Below, one piece after another: positions 1 to 5,537 of a DNA stretch of 6,533 bases (position 1 is its first letter; each line of letters starts with the position of its first letter). The stretch covers positions 1 through 6,533 of the forward strand of contig JACPCC010000048.1 of assembly GCA_016179995.1 (NCBI GenBank), in the 5' to 3' direction. The notes under the pieces are model-generated. The model saw nothing but the letters and a program-made list of their open reading frames with translations. It was not told the origin of the DNA and ran no database searches. The translations under genes were made by a program, and so were the position numbers. Source of the DNA: Candidatus Woesearchaeota archaeon (GTDB lineage: Archaea > Nanobdellota > Nanobdellia > Woesearchaeales > GW2011-AR9).

Positions 1-1
1 A

Positions 2-961
2 AAATTTGTCTTTTTCCATGGAGAGGCTTTTTATAATAATCAAATGGAGGGAGCTCTTGAGAAACTTCAAGAAAAAGTGCCTACAGAAATGTCCGATGGT
101 GCTTTAATTGTCAACTTGGAAAAATATAAGCTTACACCGGTTTTGCTGCGTAAGTCTGATGGAGCGACAACTTATCATACTCGTGATTTGGCGGCTTTAT
201 TTTACCGTCTGCAAAAATATCGCGCTGATAAAATACTCTATGTTGTTGGCTCAGAACAGAAACTGCATTTCCAGCAGCTTTTTAAGATTGTGGAACTTTA
301 TGGTATTCCTCCAGAAAAGTTAGTCCATGTCGATTTTGGTCTGTTTAGGTTTCCAGAAGGGAAAATGTCCACTAGGGAAGGAAAAGTTATTTTCTTAGAA
401 GAAGTTTTGGACAAAGCTATTAATTTGGCTAAGCAGATTATTGCCGAGAAAAATCCTAATCTTGGCAATAGTGAAGAAATTGCCAAAGAAGTGGGCGTAG
501 GTGCTATTATCTTCGCTGATTTAAGTAATGACAGAATACGTAACATAGACTTTGATTGGAACAGGATGCTTTCTTTTGATGGAGAAACTGGTCCGTATTT
601 GCAATATACTCATGCCCGCGCTTGTTCTATACTCAGAAAAGCGATTGAAGAGCAGAGCATGGGCAGCAGCGACAAAGTTAATTTTTCTCTTCTTGAATCC
701 GTCGAAGAACAAGCTTTGGTCAAAAAATTATACCTGTTTTCTGAAGTGTTAGTTGCGGCGGCGCAATCTTATCGCCCGCACATCTTAGCCAATTATCTTA
801 TTGCTTTAGCACAGTCATTTAATGGTTTTTATCACAATCATACGGTTATTTCCAACGATAAAGGGGTTATGAAAGTACGCTTATTGCTGGTAGATTGTAC
901 ACGGCAAGTGTTAGAGAATGGGCTGCATCTGTTAGGGATTAAGTCTCCAAAGGAGATGTGA
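2..961 (+). CDS. argS: Arginyl-tRNA synthetase, C-terminal part (5' end outside window)
   Basis: This is a class I aminoacyl-tRNA synthetase that charges tRNA-Arg with arginine in the cytoplasm. The reading frame is already open at base 2, so the ATG at 44 is an internal Met. The upstream residues HGEAFYNNQ match the ArgS core that precedes it. Visible family features are KSDGATTYHTRDLAA, then VGSEQKLHFQQLF, then the KMSKS-type loop KMSTR at 362-376, which helps bind ATP during arginine activation. After these come TGPYLQYTHARA and the all-helical DALR anticodon-binding domain. The protein ends LLGIKSPKEM, and a C-terminal Met after a Pro-containing turn is typical of complete ArgS C-termini. 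The N-terminal tRNA-binding domain and HIGH motif would lie upstream of the window. No frameshift is seen. A T-run terminator follows. Identification rests on recognised motifs and is firm. Confidence 0.95.
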   Translation, partial: KFVFFHGEAFYNNQMEGALEKLQEKVPTEMSDGALIVNLEKYKLTPVLLRKSDGATTYHTRDLAALFYRLQKYRADKILYVVGSEQKLHFQQLFKIVELYGIPPEKLVHVDFGLFRFPEGKMSTREGKVIFLEEVLDKAINLAKQIIAEKNPNLGNSEEIAKEVGVGAIIFADLSNDRIRNIDFDWNRMLSFDGETGPYLQYTHARACSILRKAIEEQSMGSSDKVNFSLLESVEEQALVKKLYLFSEVLVAAAQSYRPHILANYLIALAQSFNGFYHNHTVISNDKGVMKVRLLLVDCTRQVLENGLHLLGIKSPKEM

Positions 962-1017
962 AGTTTAAATATTAATATTGCACTCATTTGTTAAGTTGTT
1001 TCTGGATAATATCTTGC

Positions 1018-1024
1018 TTTTTTT
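1018..1024 (+). terminator. T-run terminator after argS
   Basis: Seven consecutive T residues lie 57 bp after the argS stop and just before the next TATA box. Archaeal RNA polymerase commonly terminates at such U-tracts without needing a hairpin. The position between two separately promoted genes fits. A 12-bp palindrome (AATATTAATATT, 968-979) lies between the stop and the T-run but is too AT-rich to read much into. Confidence 0.5.
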
Positions 1025-1033
1025 ACCACAACC

Positions 1034-1041
1034 TTTATATA
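1034..1041 (+). promoter_or_regulatory. TATA box of the HTH-MNT/HEPN operon
   Basis: TTTATATA is centred about 30 bp upstream of the ATG at 1068. Archaeal transcription usually starts about 25 bp downstream of the TATA centre, so the transcript should begin within a few bases of the start codon (leaderless). There is no Shine-Dalgarno before 1068. A TTAAC array overlaps the predicted start site. Confidence 0.7.
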
Positions 1042-1096
1042 TTAACTACAGTTAACACCTATTAACTATGGTAAATAAGTATAAACTTAAGTTAAC
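1042..1096 (+). promoter_or_regulatory. 10-bp-phased TTAAC array, candidate operator
   Basis: TTAAC occurs at 1042-1046, 1052-1056, 1062-1066 and 1092-1096. All are in the same 10-bp register, with near-matches TAAAT at 1072 and TAAAC at 1082. The longer form TTAACTA occurs at 1042, 1062 and 1092. The copies at 1051-1056 and 1091-1096 form the palindrome GTTAAC. One-turn spacing puts the copies on one face of the helix between the TATA box and codon 10. The downstream gene encodes a winged-helix protein, so autorepression is a natural inference. It is not shown by the sequence alone. Confidence 0.5.
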
Positions 1097-1616
1097 TAAT
1101 CTCCAGCAGGAGATTTTGAAGCTATTAGAAGTTAAAGCTGGAAAAGCTTTGAACCAGAGGCAGATCTCGAAACTTCTAGAAGTAAGCCCGCCGGCAGTGA
1201 TGAAATCCTTGCCAGGATTAGAAAATGAGAACCTAATTAAGCTACAGCAAGATAAAGAAACAAAAAGATGGTCTGTAGAACTAAATCGTGATTATCATAA
1301 AGTAATGCAATTGAAAAGAGTTGATAATTTAAAACAGATATATGAATTTGGTCTGGCAGATTTTCTAGAAAAAGAGTTTGCTGGAGCTACAATCATTTTG
1401 TTTGGAAGTTATTCCCGAGGAGAAGATCTAATTAATTCAGATATAGATATTGCCATAATCGGACGAAAAGATAAACTTATTGAGCTTTCTAAGTACGAAA
1501 AATTATTGGAGAGAAAAGTAAATCTTAATTTTTATGATTCTTTTCATAACATTCATAAATCTCTAAAAGAAAACCTCGGCAATGGCATCATTCTTACAGG
1601 AGGCTTTGAGCTATGA
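1068..1616 (+). CDS. Winged-helix plus minimal nucleotidyltransferase fusion (MntA-like antitoxin)
   Basis: 182 aa. Residues about 10-75 form a helix-turn-helix/winged-helix: NQRQISKLLEVSPPAVMKSL is the recognition unit and the wing follows to about RWSVEL. Residues about 92-182 are a minimal pol-beta-type nucleotidyltransferase with GSYSRG at 113-118 and SDIDI at 124-128, giving two metal-binding Asp (D125, D127). The strand that usually carries the third Asp reads KVNLNF (150-155), with Asn where Asp is expected. The C-terminus NGIILTGGFEL is typical of archaeal MNTs. In characterised MNT-HEPN pairs such as MntA-HepT, the MNT transfers AMP to a Tyr of the HEPN toxin and silences it. The overlap with the HEPN gene supports that pairing. 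The fused DNA-binding domain and the phased TTAAC array suggest it also represses its own promoter (inference). The start is set by the TATA distance. Confidence 0.85.
   Translation: MVNKYKLKLTNLQQEILKLLEVKAGKALNQRQISKLLEVSPPAVMKSLPGLENENLIKLQQDKETKRWSVELNRDYHKVMQLKRVDNLKQIYEFGLADFLEKEFAGATIILFGSYSRGEDLINSDIDIAIIGRKDKLIELSKYEKLLERKVNLNFYDSFHNIHKSLKENLGNGIILTGGFEL
1598..1603 (+). promoter_or_regulatory. Shine-Dalgarno for the HEPN gene
   Basis: AGGAGG ends 9 nt before the ATG at 1613, inside the 3' end of the nucleotidyltransferase gene. It fixes the HEPN start. It also shows that internal operon genes here use a Shine-Dalgarno, while first genes appear leaderless. Confidence 0.8.
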
Positions 1617-2050
1617 GGGGCATAAAGAAATTTACGGAGTACATTGTTGAGAAAATTGTTAAGAAACAGAGTATAGATAGTTCTAGAGCTGAATTTCTTA
1701 CCCAAGAAGCGGCGAATAGCTATAACAACCTCTTAGAAAAAAAGCAGAAGATTCTTCTAAATGATACAAATGCCAATGACTTCTTAAAATCTTGTTATGA
1801 CACTATTATGGAATTGATTCGAGCAAAAATGCTTCTTCGGGGATATAATGCTTCTGGTCATGGTGCTCATGAAGCAGAAGTATCGTTTATGAGAATACTT
1901 GGTTTTGATGAAAAAGACGTTCAATTCGCAGATCAAATGCGTTATTTTAGAAACGGAATAATTTATTATGGGACAAGACTCGATAAAGAATATGCTGAAA
2001 AAGTAATTGAATTCACTATAAGAATTTATTCTAAATTGAGAAACATGTAA
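1613..2050 (+). CDS. HEPN-domain protein, partner of the MNT (HepT-like, His-less motif)
   Basis: 145 aa, all-helical in appearance. Its start overlaps the nucleotidyltransferase stop by 4 bp (ATGA), so the pair is translationally coupled. The HEPN fold is suggested by length, by the helix ELIRAKMLLRGYNASGHGAH (67-86), which resembles other archaeal HEPN partners, and by the C-terminal signature RNGIIYYG (113-120) followed by a long terminal helix. In ribonuclease HEPN toxins the signature is R-x4-6-H, often R-x4-H-x-Y with the Tyr as AMP acceptor. Here the R-N start is kept (R113, N114) but the His position is Y118, followed by Y119. It may therefore be a non-nucleolytic HEPN, or a subfamily using Tyr. 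Y118/Y119 could still be modification sites (inference). It could act as a toxin, a substrate-binding partner or a scaffold; which one cannot be told from sequence. Confidence 0.8.
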   Translation: MRGIKKFTEYIVEKIVKKQSIDSSRAEFLTQEAANSYNNLLEKKQKILLNDTNANDFLKSCYDTIMELIRAKMLLRGYNASGHGAHEAEVSFMRILGFDEKDVQFADQMRYFRNGIIYYGTRLDKEYAEKVIEFTIRIYSKLRNM

Positions 2051-2077
2051 TTTAAATAATGATCCAAATAATAATCT

Positions 2078-2512
2078 CTATTCCATTTTCGGAGGAAAAT
2101 CGTCTCTCGGACTAACTCCACGTTTCTCACAAGAAGTAAGATAACGTTTTCTTAAAACGTCATATCCTACATCCATAATCACTCCATTTCTCTCATATTT
2201 TGCTTCGATTAATCTTCTAGCTTCGTCTTCAGAAAGATTGTATTCTATGCATTTTAAGAAAAAAACTACTTCTGGTGTATATCCATTGTGCATATCTTTT
2301 TGATGGCCCATTTCTATGTCGATTATATTATATCTCAATTGACCAGTTGCATCTGTATTTCTCTTTCTTTTTTTCAGATCAAGTTTATATGCTTTAACTT
2401 CATAAGAATGTTTTGCTTGGCTATTTTCTTTAACAATCTTTAAAAAAGAATCTCTTGCTTTCTTACTCATTTCTGTTTCTTCGTAGTCTAGAATATTATC
2501 TTCCAAGCTCAT
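2078..2512 (-). CDS. Hypothetical basic protein, 144 aa
   Basis: I do not recognise this family. The frame extends 3 codons upstream to a TTG at 2521, but I chose the ATG at 2512 because a TATA box on the same strand is centred about 27 bp before it, which fits leaderless transcription. The protein is soluble and highly charged, with no signal peptide or membrane segment. It has an acidic N-terminal helix (1-15), a Lys/Arg patch KAYKLDLKKRKR (40-51) and a helical C-terminal half (80-127) of which LSEDEARRL...GYDVLRKRY could be a helix-turn-helix (weak inference). It ends with a Pro-rich tail and has two Cys (88, 128). It converges on the HEPN gene with only 27 bp between stops, so the two 3' ends may affect each other. 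Codon pattern and continuity look genuinely coding. It may be cargo of the same accessory island. Confidence 0.65.
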   Translation of the reverse strand: MSLEDNILDYEETEMSKKARDSFLKIVKENSQAKHSYEVKAYKLDLKKRKRNTDATGQLRYNIIDIEMGHQKDMHNGYTPEVVFFLKCIEYNLSEDEARRLIEAKYERNGVIMDVGYDVLRKRYLTSCEKRGVSPRDDFPPKME

Positions 2513-2535
2513 AATTGTCAATAAATACGTTCATT

Positions 2536-2543
2536 TATATAAA
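2536..2543 (-). promoter_or_regulatory. TATA box of the minus-strand hypothetical gene
   Basis: Read on the minus strand this is TTTATATA, with AT-rich sequence on both sides. Its centre is about 27 bp from the ATG at 2512, the same geometry as at the genes starting at 1068 and 5538. This argues for ATG 2512 over TTG 2521. The core TTATATAA is palindromic, so direction is inferred from the adjacent gene. Confidence 0.65.
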
Positions 2544-2584
2544 TATTTACACTCTAAAGTAGATAAATAATCTCAACAACTTTT

Positions 2585-2854
2585 TTAAAGGAGAGATAGA
2601 ATAACTACCAAATAGATATAATTGCTCATGTTATCTGATGGTTGATTTGATTCGCTAGCTAATTTAATCTGATTGAGTAAACCGAGAGATCCATTAATCA
2701 AAAAATCGTATTTGTTTAGCAATTCGGCGGTCTGTTTTCCTCGTCCCACTAAAGCTGTATGATGGATAAAATGGTAAATCTATTATTTTGCTTGTGGGTA
2801 ACTCAAACCATCTAACAAATAGTTACGCTCGGAAAACTCATTGACCGCGCTGAG
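2585..2854 (-). pseudogene. Interrupted coding-like frame, probable gene remnant
   Basis: Most of the gap between the minus-strand hypothetical gene and topA is covered by one minus-strand frame that looks coding but has two adjacent in-frame stops (TAA TAG, 2780-2785). Upstream of them it reads LSAVNEFSERNYLLDGLSYP and on to QAK. Downstream it gives 64 codons, including HHTALVGRGKQTAELLNKYD and NGSLGLLNQIKLASE, ending at a TAA at 2585-2587. There is no ATG at a sensible position; a GTG within GRGKQT context (about 2749) is the only obvious alternative start and would give about 54 aa. I do not recognise the family. The mixed, balanced residue composition is unlike random AT-rich translation, so a decayed gene is the best reading. 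A short functional peptide or a chance frame remains possible. Confidence 0.4.
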
Positions 2855-2927
2855 CTAATCAAATACAAAAAATCTATCCCTGCAAAAATGACTGAATTAA
2901 TCATTACGGAAAAACCCAGCTCAGCGC
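2847..2927. repeat. 10-bp inverted repeat spanning the topA start codon
   Basis: GCGCTGAGCT at 2847-2856 is the exact reverse complement of AGCTCAGCGC at 2918-2927. The ATG at 2888 lies in the 61-nt loop. If a topA transcript begins upstream of 2847, the GC-rich stem could enclose the start region. If topA is leaderless the stem cannot form. It may be coincidence. Confidence 0.4.
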
Positions 2928-5284
2928 AAAAAGTAGCGGAAGCTTTAGCTGATGGTAAGCCTAATAAAAAGAAATTCAAGCAAAGTTCTTTTTACGAATT
3001 AAGTCATAAAGGTCAAGATATTATTGTTACTTCTGCTGTTGGTCATTTATTTGGTTTAGCAGAAGAGAAAAAGAAAAGCTGGAGTTATCCAGTATTTGAA
3101 ATAAAGTGGGCACCTTCTTATGAAATTTTAAAAGACGCTAAATATGTTAAAGATTATATCGAAGCTATTGCCTCATTATCTAAAAAAGCTGATTCTTTTA
3201 CTATAGCTTGCGATTACGATGTTGAGGGAGAAGTTATTGGTTTAAATGTGGTTCGCTTTGTCTGCCATCAGAAGGATGCTAATCGAATGAAATTTTCAAC
3301 TTTAACTAAGCCGGATTTAGTTGAAGCGTATGAAAATAAGATGAAACATTTGGATTGGGGGCAGGCTTTAGCCGGAGAAACGAGGCATAAATTAGACTGG
3401 TATTATGGTATCAATCTGTCTCGGGCTTTAACGGCTTCAGTCAAAGCAGCAGGTTCATTTAAAGTGATGTCTGCCGGTAGGGTACAGGGACCTGCGTTAA
3501 AAATTTTGGTTGATAGAGAAAGAGAAATTGAAGCTTTCAAACCAGAACCATTCTGGGAGTTATATCTTCATGGAAGCTATACTGATAAAAACTCTAAAGA
3601 AAAAACTGCGATATCAGAGGTTGAAGCCAAACATCAAAAAGATAAATTTACTGATTTAAAAGAAGTACAAAATATTTTAAAGAAAGTAGATGGTGAAAAA
3701 GAAGCTAGGATTAAAGATGTGAAAAGAAACAAGCGTCAGCAGGCTCCGCCTTATCCCTTTGATTTGACTACTTTGCAATCTGAGTCTTATAATATTTTTC
3801 ATATTACACCAAAGGAAACATTAGCCTTGGCGCAAAATTTGTATCTAGCGGGTGTAACTTCCTACCCGAGAACTAGTTCCCAGCAATTAGATCCTAAATT
3901 AGGATTAAAAAAGATTCTTACTGATTTAACTAAACAGCCAGAATATGATAAACTTTGCAGCGAATTATTAAAACTAAAGGAGTTAAAACCAAATAATGGA
4001 ACGAAAACTGATCCCGCGCACCCAGCCATATATCCGACAGGAGTGGTTCCTCATTCTCTTAAACCTAATGAAAGAAAACTTTATGATTTAATCGTCAAGC
4101 GCTTTATGGCGACGTTTGCTCAGCCGGCAGTGCGTGAAACTATGGAAGTTTCTTTAGATGTGAAAGATGAAATTTTTATTGCTAAAGGTACTCGAACTTT
4201 AGAAGAAAATTGGCATGTTTTCTATAAGCCTTATGTCAAGCTGGAAGAAATTACTTTGCCGGATATGAAAATTGGCGAGGCAGTCAAGATTAAAAAAATC
4301 GAGAAAGTAGATAAAGAAACTCAGCCGCCCAATAGATATAACCAATCTTCAATAATTAAAGAACTGGAAAAAAGAAATCTGGGCACGAAAGCCACTCGGG
4401 CAGATATTTTAGATCGTTTATTTCAAAGAAATTATGTTGAAGGGGTTAAAATCACTGTAACTAAATTAGGTATGGAGACTATTAAAGTGTTGGAGAAATA
4501 TGCCCCTCTTATTGTCGACGAGAAATTGACAGCCGATTTTGAAGCTGAGATGGACAAAATCCGTGAAGGCAAGATTAAACAGGAAACGGTTTTGGAAAGG
4601 GCTAAAAAGTTTTTGATAGGATTATTGGAAGATTTCAAGAAAAAAGAAGTCCATATTGGAAAAGAAATAATTCAGTCAGTGAGAGATACTCAAGAAAAAC
4701 AGAATTATATAGGTATCTGTAAAAAGTGCGGCGGAAACTTAACTATTAAATTTGGGAAATTTGGCCGATTTATTGCCTGTGATAAATATCCCGCTTGTAA
4801 AGTTACATTCAAACTGCCAGCTACAGGTTTAGTAAAGAACTCTGAAAAGACATGTGAGTTGTGCAGTTCACCTAAAATTATGGTTATTCAGAAAGGCAAA
4901 AGACCGCATGAATTTTGCATCAACCCAGATTGTAAAAGCAAGATACTGGCTACGCCTGCCGAGATTAAAAAGAGTGATAAACCCTGTGTTAATTGCGGAA
5001 AAGAGATGGTCTTACGACGTTCTTTTTACGGCGAATTCTGGGGCTGTTCGGGGTATCCAAACTGTAAGACCATAGTGAATATAGAACGCAAGTTTGAAGT
5101 AAAAAAAGATGTTAATTCAGGAAATAATACTGTTATCTCTACTACACCTACAACAGCTACTACTGCTACCACTATGGTTAAATCTATTTCTAGTTCTAAA
5201 CCTGTATCTATCCATAAAACAATTCCTGTTTCTAAAACTAAAGCTGTAGTTGCTGCAGTATCTAAGAAAAAAGTGAAGAAGTGA
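2888..5284 (+). CDS. topA: Type IA DNA topoisomerase (archaeal topoisomerase I/III)
   Basis: 798 aa, complete. It relaxes negatively supercoiled DNA by cutting one strand through a covalent 5'-phosphotyrosine. The Toprim domain opens at once with LIITEKPSSA (catalytic E8) and carries DYDVEGE (D109, D111, E113) for Mg2+. SAGRVQGP (195-202) and the active-site segment TSYPRTSS follow, with Y326 the nucleophile and R328 beside it. Later core motifs are HPAIYPTG (379-385) and LGTKATRA (498-505). Three zinc ribbons follow: C611/C614/C631/C637, C656/C659/C677/C682 and C700/C703/C720/C726. The last 55 or so residues are a disordered Ser/Thr/Lys-rich tail ending KKKVKK, probably a DNA-binding extension. 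The start is fixed by the conserved N-terminus. There is no Shine-Dalgarno and only a poor TATA-like AAATAC near 2861-2866. All catalytic residues are present. The fold-back element lies directly downstream. Confidence 0.96.
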   Translation: MTELIITEKPSSAQKVAEALADGKPNKKKFKQSSFYELSHKGQDIIVTSAVGHLFGLAEEKKKSWSYPVFEIKWAPSYEILKDAKYVKDYIEAIASLSKKADSFTIACDYDVEGEVIGLNVVRFVCHQKDANRMKFSTLTKPDLVEAYENKMKHLDWGQALAGETRHKLDWYYGINLSRALTASVKAAGSFKVMSAGRVQGPALKILVDREREIEAFKPEPFWELYLHGSYTDKNSKEKTAISEVEAKHQKDKFTDLKEVQNILKKVDGEKEARIKDVKRNKRQQAPPYPFDLTTLQSESYNIFHITPKETLALAQNLYLAGVTSYPRTSSQQLDPKLGLKKILTDLTKQPEYDKLCSELLKLKELKPNNGTKTDPAHPAIYPTGVVPHSLKPNERKLYDLIVKRFMATFAQPAVRETMEVSLDVKDEIFIAKGTRTLEENWHVFYKPYVKLEEITLPDMKIGEAVKIKKIEKVDKETQPPNRYNQSSIIKELEKRNLGTKATRADILDRLFQRNYVEGVKITVTKLGMETIKVLEKYAPLIVDEKLTADFEAEMDKIREGKIKQETVLERAKKFLIGLLEDFKKKEVHIGKEIIQSVRDTQEKQNYIGICKKCGGNLTIKFGKFGRFIACDKYPACKVTFKLPATGLVKNSEKTCELCSSPKIMVIQKGKRPHEFCINPDCKSKILATPAEIKKSDKPCVNCGKEMVLRRSFYGEFWGCSGYPNCKTIVNIERKFEVKKDVNSGNNTVISTTPTTATTATTMVKSISSSKPVSIHKTIPVSKTKAVVAAVSKKKVKK

Positions 5285-5291
5285 GTTAATA

Positions 5292-5300
5292 GTTAAATCG
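5292..5300 (+). repeat. Left copy of 9-bp direct repeat (candidate target-site duplication)
   Basis: GTTAAATCG here is repeated exactly at 5494-5502, on either side of the fold-back. The bases outside both copies differ (A/C before, T/A after), so the match is exactly 9 bp. Duplications of 8-9 bp are known for several IS families, for example IS1 and IS256. Confidence 0.55.
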
Positions 5301-5493
5301 TAATACTTCAGCTTCCTGAAGTTAAGCAAAGTCGTCTTGGTCGTGAATTTAGCAAAATCCCAGCTCATTGTTAAAGATGAAATAATCTATAAGTTAAAGA
5401 GAGGATTTTGTTCCTAACTTGTCTGACGAATAGACTAGCTAAATTCACCATTGACCATGACGACGACTTTGCTTCATATTGCTGAAGTATTGC
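5301..5493. mobile_element. MITE-like fold-back element, about 193 bp, no coding capacity
   Basis: The two ends are long imperfect inverted repeats. Exact blocks pair in order: 5302-5312 (AATACTTCAGC) with 5481-5491; 5324-5336 (AAGCAAAGTCGTC) with 5462-5474; 5338-5342 with 5453-5457; 5343-5353 (GTGAATTTAGC) with 5438-5448; and inside these 5354-5360 (AAAATCC) with 5403-5409. The loop also has a direct repeat GTTAAAGA (5370-5377, 5393-5400). The fold-back is flanked by the 9-bp direct repeat GTTAAATCG. Long terminal inverted repeats, no ORF, and a flanking duplication are the marks of a non-autonomous transposable element. Removing the element and one repeat copy leaves a 51-bp topA-lipoprotein spacer that keeps the TATA box. 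A structured RNA made from the topA 3' region is the main alternative. No partner transposase is in the window, so the family is unknown. Confidence 0.55.
5305..5322 (+). other. Local 7-bp hairpin inside the left arm
   Basis: ACTTCAG, loop CTTC, CTGAAGT: a perfect 7-bp stem with a 4-nt loop, 20 bp after the topA stop. Bases 5305-5311 can pair either locally here or with the distal arm at 5482-5488, so an RNA from this region would have two competing folds. It may help define the topA 3' end, but no U-tract follows directly. Confidence 0.4.
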
Positions 5494-5502
5494 GTTAAAT
5501 CG
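5494..5502 (+). repeat. Right copy of 9-bp direct repeat (candidate target-site duplication)
   Basis: GTTAAATCG, identical to 5292-5300. It abuts the purine-rich AAAG just before the TATATA of the lipoprotein gene, so the insertion would have landed at the upstream edge of that promoter. Confidence 0.55.
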
Positions 5503-5513
5503 AAAGCTATATA
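5503..5513 (+). promoter_or_regulatory. BRE-like AAAG plus TATA box of the lipoprotein gene
   Basis: AAAGC followed by TATATA (5508-5513), whose centre is about 27 bp from the ATG at 5538, with no Shine-Dalgarno between. This again fits a leaderless transcript. The purine-rich bases before it resemble a TFB recognition element. The T-rich TTTTCTTTTATT at 5525-5536 lies around the predicted start and might also stop topA read-through. Confidence 0.6.
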
Positions 5514-5537
5514 TTCTCAAAGTATTTTCTTTTATTG

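Noticed and set aside
44..46. ATG at 44 as the start of the first gene
   Set aside because: The frame is open upstream to base 2 and the residues before it (HGEAFYNNQ) belong to ArgS, so this is an internal Met.
968..979. 12-bp palindrome AATATTAATATT after argS
   Set aside because: It is pure A/T in an AT-rich spacer, so chance is likely, and there is no partner site.
2626..2680. Possible box C/D guide RNA (TGATGG followed by CTGA)
   Set aside because: The C box has a mismatch, there is no convincing D'/C' pair, and the spacing is not diagnostic in AT-rich sequence.
5117..5368. Minus-strand frame across the topA 3' end
   Set aside because: It lies antisense to the topA tail and crosses the fold-back arm, with no promoter or recognisable domain.
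5371..5425. Box C/D-like AGATGA and CTGA inside the fold-back loop
   Set aside because: The C box is incomplete and no internal boxes or terminal stem in the right place support it. The fold-back explains the region better.
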